A DNA stretch of 64,000 nt from Microbulbifer litoralis. GTDB taxonomy: Bacteria > Pseudomonadota > Gammaproteobacteria > Pseudomonadales > Cellvibrionaceae. Positions 62,077 through 64,000 of this stretch are shown in pieces (positions within the stretch are counted from its first letter, which is position 1; each line of letters begins with the position of its first letter). The position numbers were made by a program, and so were the translations under genes. Below the pieces are notes generated by a model. That model had not been told where the DNA came from. It did not search any database and saw nothing but the letters and a program-made list of their open reading frames with translations. The stretch is from assembly GCF_023634065.1 (NCBI RefSeq), contig NZ_JALKCV010000017.1, positions 1-64,000 on the forward strand, written 5' to 3'.

Positions 62077-62929
62077 GGTCCCGCTCTCTGTCGTTGCCCT
62101 GGGCCGTATCGCGCTCTTCGATCACCGCCAGCACAAAACGGCTGCGGTTCATGCGGCCGCGCGGCTGTACTTCCGCCTCGGCAAAGGCGTGGCCGGGGTC
62201 ACGCCGCACGGAGATGACCTCGCCCACCGGGTAGCCGGCGGGAAAGCGGCCACCGAGACCGGAACTGAGCAGCAGGTCGCCCTCGCGGATATCGCTGGTA
62301 TTGGCCAGGTGGCGCAATTTGAGACGGTACAGGTCGCCGGTGCCCTCGGCCACGGCCCGCACGCTGTTGCGCAGCACCTGTACCGGGATGGCGTGGCTGG
62401 CATCGGTGATCAGCAGCACGCGGCTCGAGGAATCGCCGGCTTCGATCACCTGGCCCAGCAGGCCGCTGGCATCCATGATCGGCGTGCCCAGGCCGACACC
62501 GTCATCGCGCCCCTTGTCGATGACCAGCACGTGCTCGAGAGGATCCGGCGACACACCGATAATCTGAGCCACCAGCACCCGCTCATCGACGGAGTCCGCC
62601 GAGTTCATCAGCTCCTTGAGCTGGGTGTTCTCGGCCTTTACCGAGGCCAGCAGCTGGCTGCGCTGCTCCAGCAGCAATACCTGGCGCTTGAGGCGGCTGT
62701 TTTCTTCCAGCAGTTCCTCCCGCGAACGCAGCTGCTCCCCGGCCCAGTTGCCCACCCGATCGGGGGTATCAGTAATCCAGTAGAAGGGTGACACCAGCCC
62801 GGTGACACGCTCGCGCAGAGGCTGCAGCCAGTCGGTGTAGATGTTGATCACAATCAGCGCCGCCGCCACCAGGCCCAGCACAAGGATGCGGGATTCCGGC
62901 GAGGGGCCGCGGGTAAATAGCGGTTTGAT
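62063..62929 (-). CDS. mreC: rod shape-determining protein MreC, non-canonical start codon
   Basis: About 288 residues. It has a short cytoplasmic N-terminus, one membrane helix (about 15-33), a coiled coil (about 65-105) and the beta-domain with V-I-D-K-G, G-V-V/L-G-Q-V and S-G-L-G-G-R-F-P-x-G-Y-P. It organises the elongasome in the periplasm. The conserved N-terminal block K-P-L-F-T-R-G-P-S, matching E. coli M-K-P-I-F-S-R-G-P-S, is encoded upstream of the first ATG/GTG/TTG. Translation must therefore start at ATC (62929, with a GGGGGT box 6 nt upstream) or at CTG (62935); a TGA lies six codons further up. A GTG at 62881 would lose that block. Confidence 0.9.
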   Translation of the reverse strand: MKPLFTRGPSPESRILVLGLVAAALIVINIYTDWLQPLRERVTGLVSPFYWITDTPDRVGNWAGEQLRSREELLEENSRLKRQVLLLEQRSQLLASVKAENTQLKELMNSADSVDERVLVAQIIGVSPDPLEHVLVIDKGRDDGVGLGTPIMDASGLLGQVIEAGDSSSRVLLITDASHAIPVQVLRNSVRAVAEGTGDLYRLKLRHLANTSDIREGDLLLSSGLGGRFPAGYPVGEVISVRRDPGHAFAEAEVQPRGRMNRSRFVLAVIEERDTAQGNDRERDLGSE

Positions 62930-62996
62930 GGGCAGACCCCCGTCTACAGGTCAGTTCAGTGAGTTGTTGTTATCGGATTGTGGCCCGGTATTGACT

Positions 62997-63200
62997 TTGG
63001 CACCCTCGGGTGCCTGTAAGCGAGATCCGGGCGGCGCTGCTGCCGGTATTCGTTTGCGGGACTGTTGGCGAGAGGGGCCGAAGGCGCCGTGAATACCTGG
63101 AGCGGCCGGGCCACCTCGCCGACAAGCCTACAGGGATGTATTCACGGGGGGACGCCTAGTCCGTGTCCCGCAAACGAATACCGGTAGCAGGATCGCCCCG
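62997..63200. repeat. palindromic repeat family, copy D (inverted orientation)
   Basis: The left arm (63037-63062) and right arm (63165-63190) match over 26 nt with one mismatch. The core appears as its complement, CCTCGCCGACAAGCC-TACAGGGATGTATTCACG (63114-63146), so this copy is reversed compared with A-C. The CTTCGCAT hairpin is missing. A CACCCTCGGGTG palindrome (63001-63012) lies nearby. It fills the 307-nt gap between mreB and mreC. Confidence 0.85.
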
Positions 63201-63236
63201 GAGTTCGCTAACATCCCCCGAGGCTATAACCAAACG

Positions 63237-64000
<764 letters not shown>

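Overview
The window is high-GC (about 60-65%) chromosome of a free-living gammaproteobacterium. Gene content and order follow the Pseudomonas/Cellvibrionales core: sspBA-petABC-rpsI-rplM-zapE, algW-hisD-hisG-murA-ibaG-mlaC, yrbG-kdsD-kdsC-lptCAB-rpoN-hpf-ptsN-rapZ-ptsO, and darP ... yhdP-rng-maf-mreDCB. A secreted pectate-lyase-like enzyme and a dispersed palindromic repeat family point to a marine polysaccharide degrader such as Microbulbifer. That genus is an inference, not something proved by the sequence. I see no rRNA, tRNA, CRISPR array, prophage or insertion sequence.

Layout. Bases 1-14400 are accessory or housekeeping singletons: a sterol-desaturase-like hydroxylase, a NIF3-like protein, the thioredoxin-TPR chaperone CnoX, a DUF4349 lipoprotein, a coupled MmcQ/DUF885 pair, a small Cys-rich protein divergent from a LysR regulator, an ABC exporter-type operon (ATPase, FtsX permease, AttH-like protein), a second LysR gene divergent from a Mut7-C protein, and a pectate-lyase-like gene coupled to a VOC gene. 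Bases 14400-15900 hold an AT-rich leader and an Xre/RES toxin-antitoxin pair. Bases 15900-26500 carry nhaA, tlyA, an OsmC protein, a DUF1272 protein, phhB, a second DUF885 lipoprotein, a thiolase, a LemA/M48 pair and a Yip1 protein. Bases 26600-33300 carry a GGDEF protein, sspB-sspA, petA and a fused petB-petC, and rpsI-rplM. Bases 33600-42700 carry zapE, zapG, sat, algW, an NTF2-like protein, and the leftward hisD-hisG-murA-ibaG-mlaC run. Bases 43000-53600 are a rightward envelope/sigma-54/nitrogen-PTS run ending in mgtE and darP. Bases 53900-64000 run leftward: an unknown 6-TM protein, yhdP, rng, maf, mreD, mreC and the 3' part of mreB.

How it works together. Most of the right half is cell-envelope biology: Kdo synthesis (kdsD, kdsC), LPS transport (lptC, lptA, lptB), phospholipid traffic (mlaC, yhdP), peptidoglycan precursor (murA), and cell shape and division (mreBCD, zapE, zapG). 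It is combined with envelope-stress proteolysis (algW) and nitrogen/GlcN6P regulation (rpoN, ptsN, rapZ, ptsO). Compared with the familiar Pseudomonas gene order, several expected genes are absent from their usual places: mlaFEDB, cysD-cysN (a homo-oligomeric ATP sulfurylase stands there), hisC, and tldD with its nitrilase and pmbA neighbours.

The most striking observations are (i) a four-copy palindromic repeat family whose hairpin arms differ in sequence between copies while pairing is kept, one copy lying between mreB and mreC; (ii) a single reading frame fusing cytochrome b to cytochrome c1, with two extra membrane segments at the junction; and (iii) an mreC gene whose conserved N-terminus can only be translated from a non-canonical start codon.
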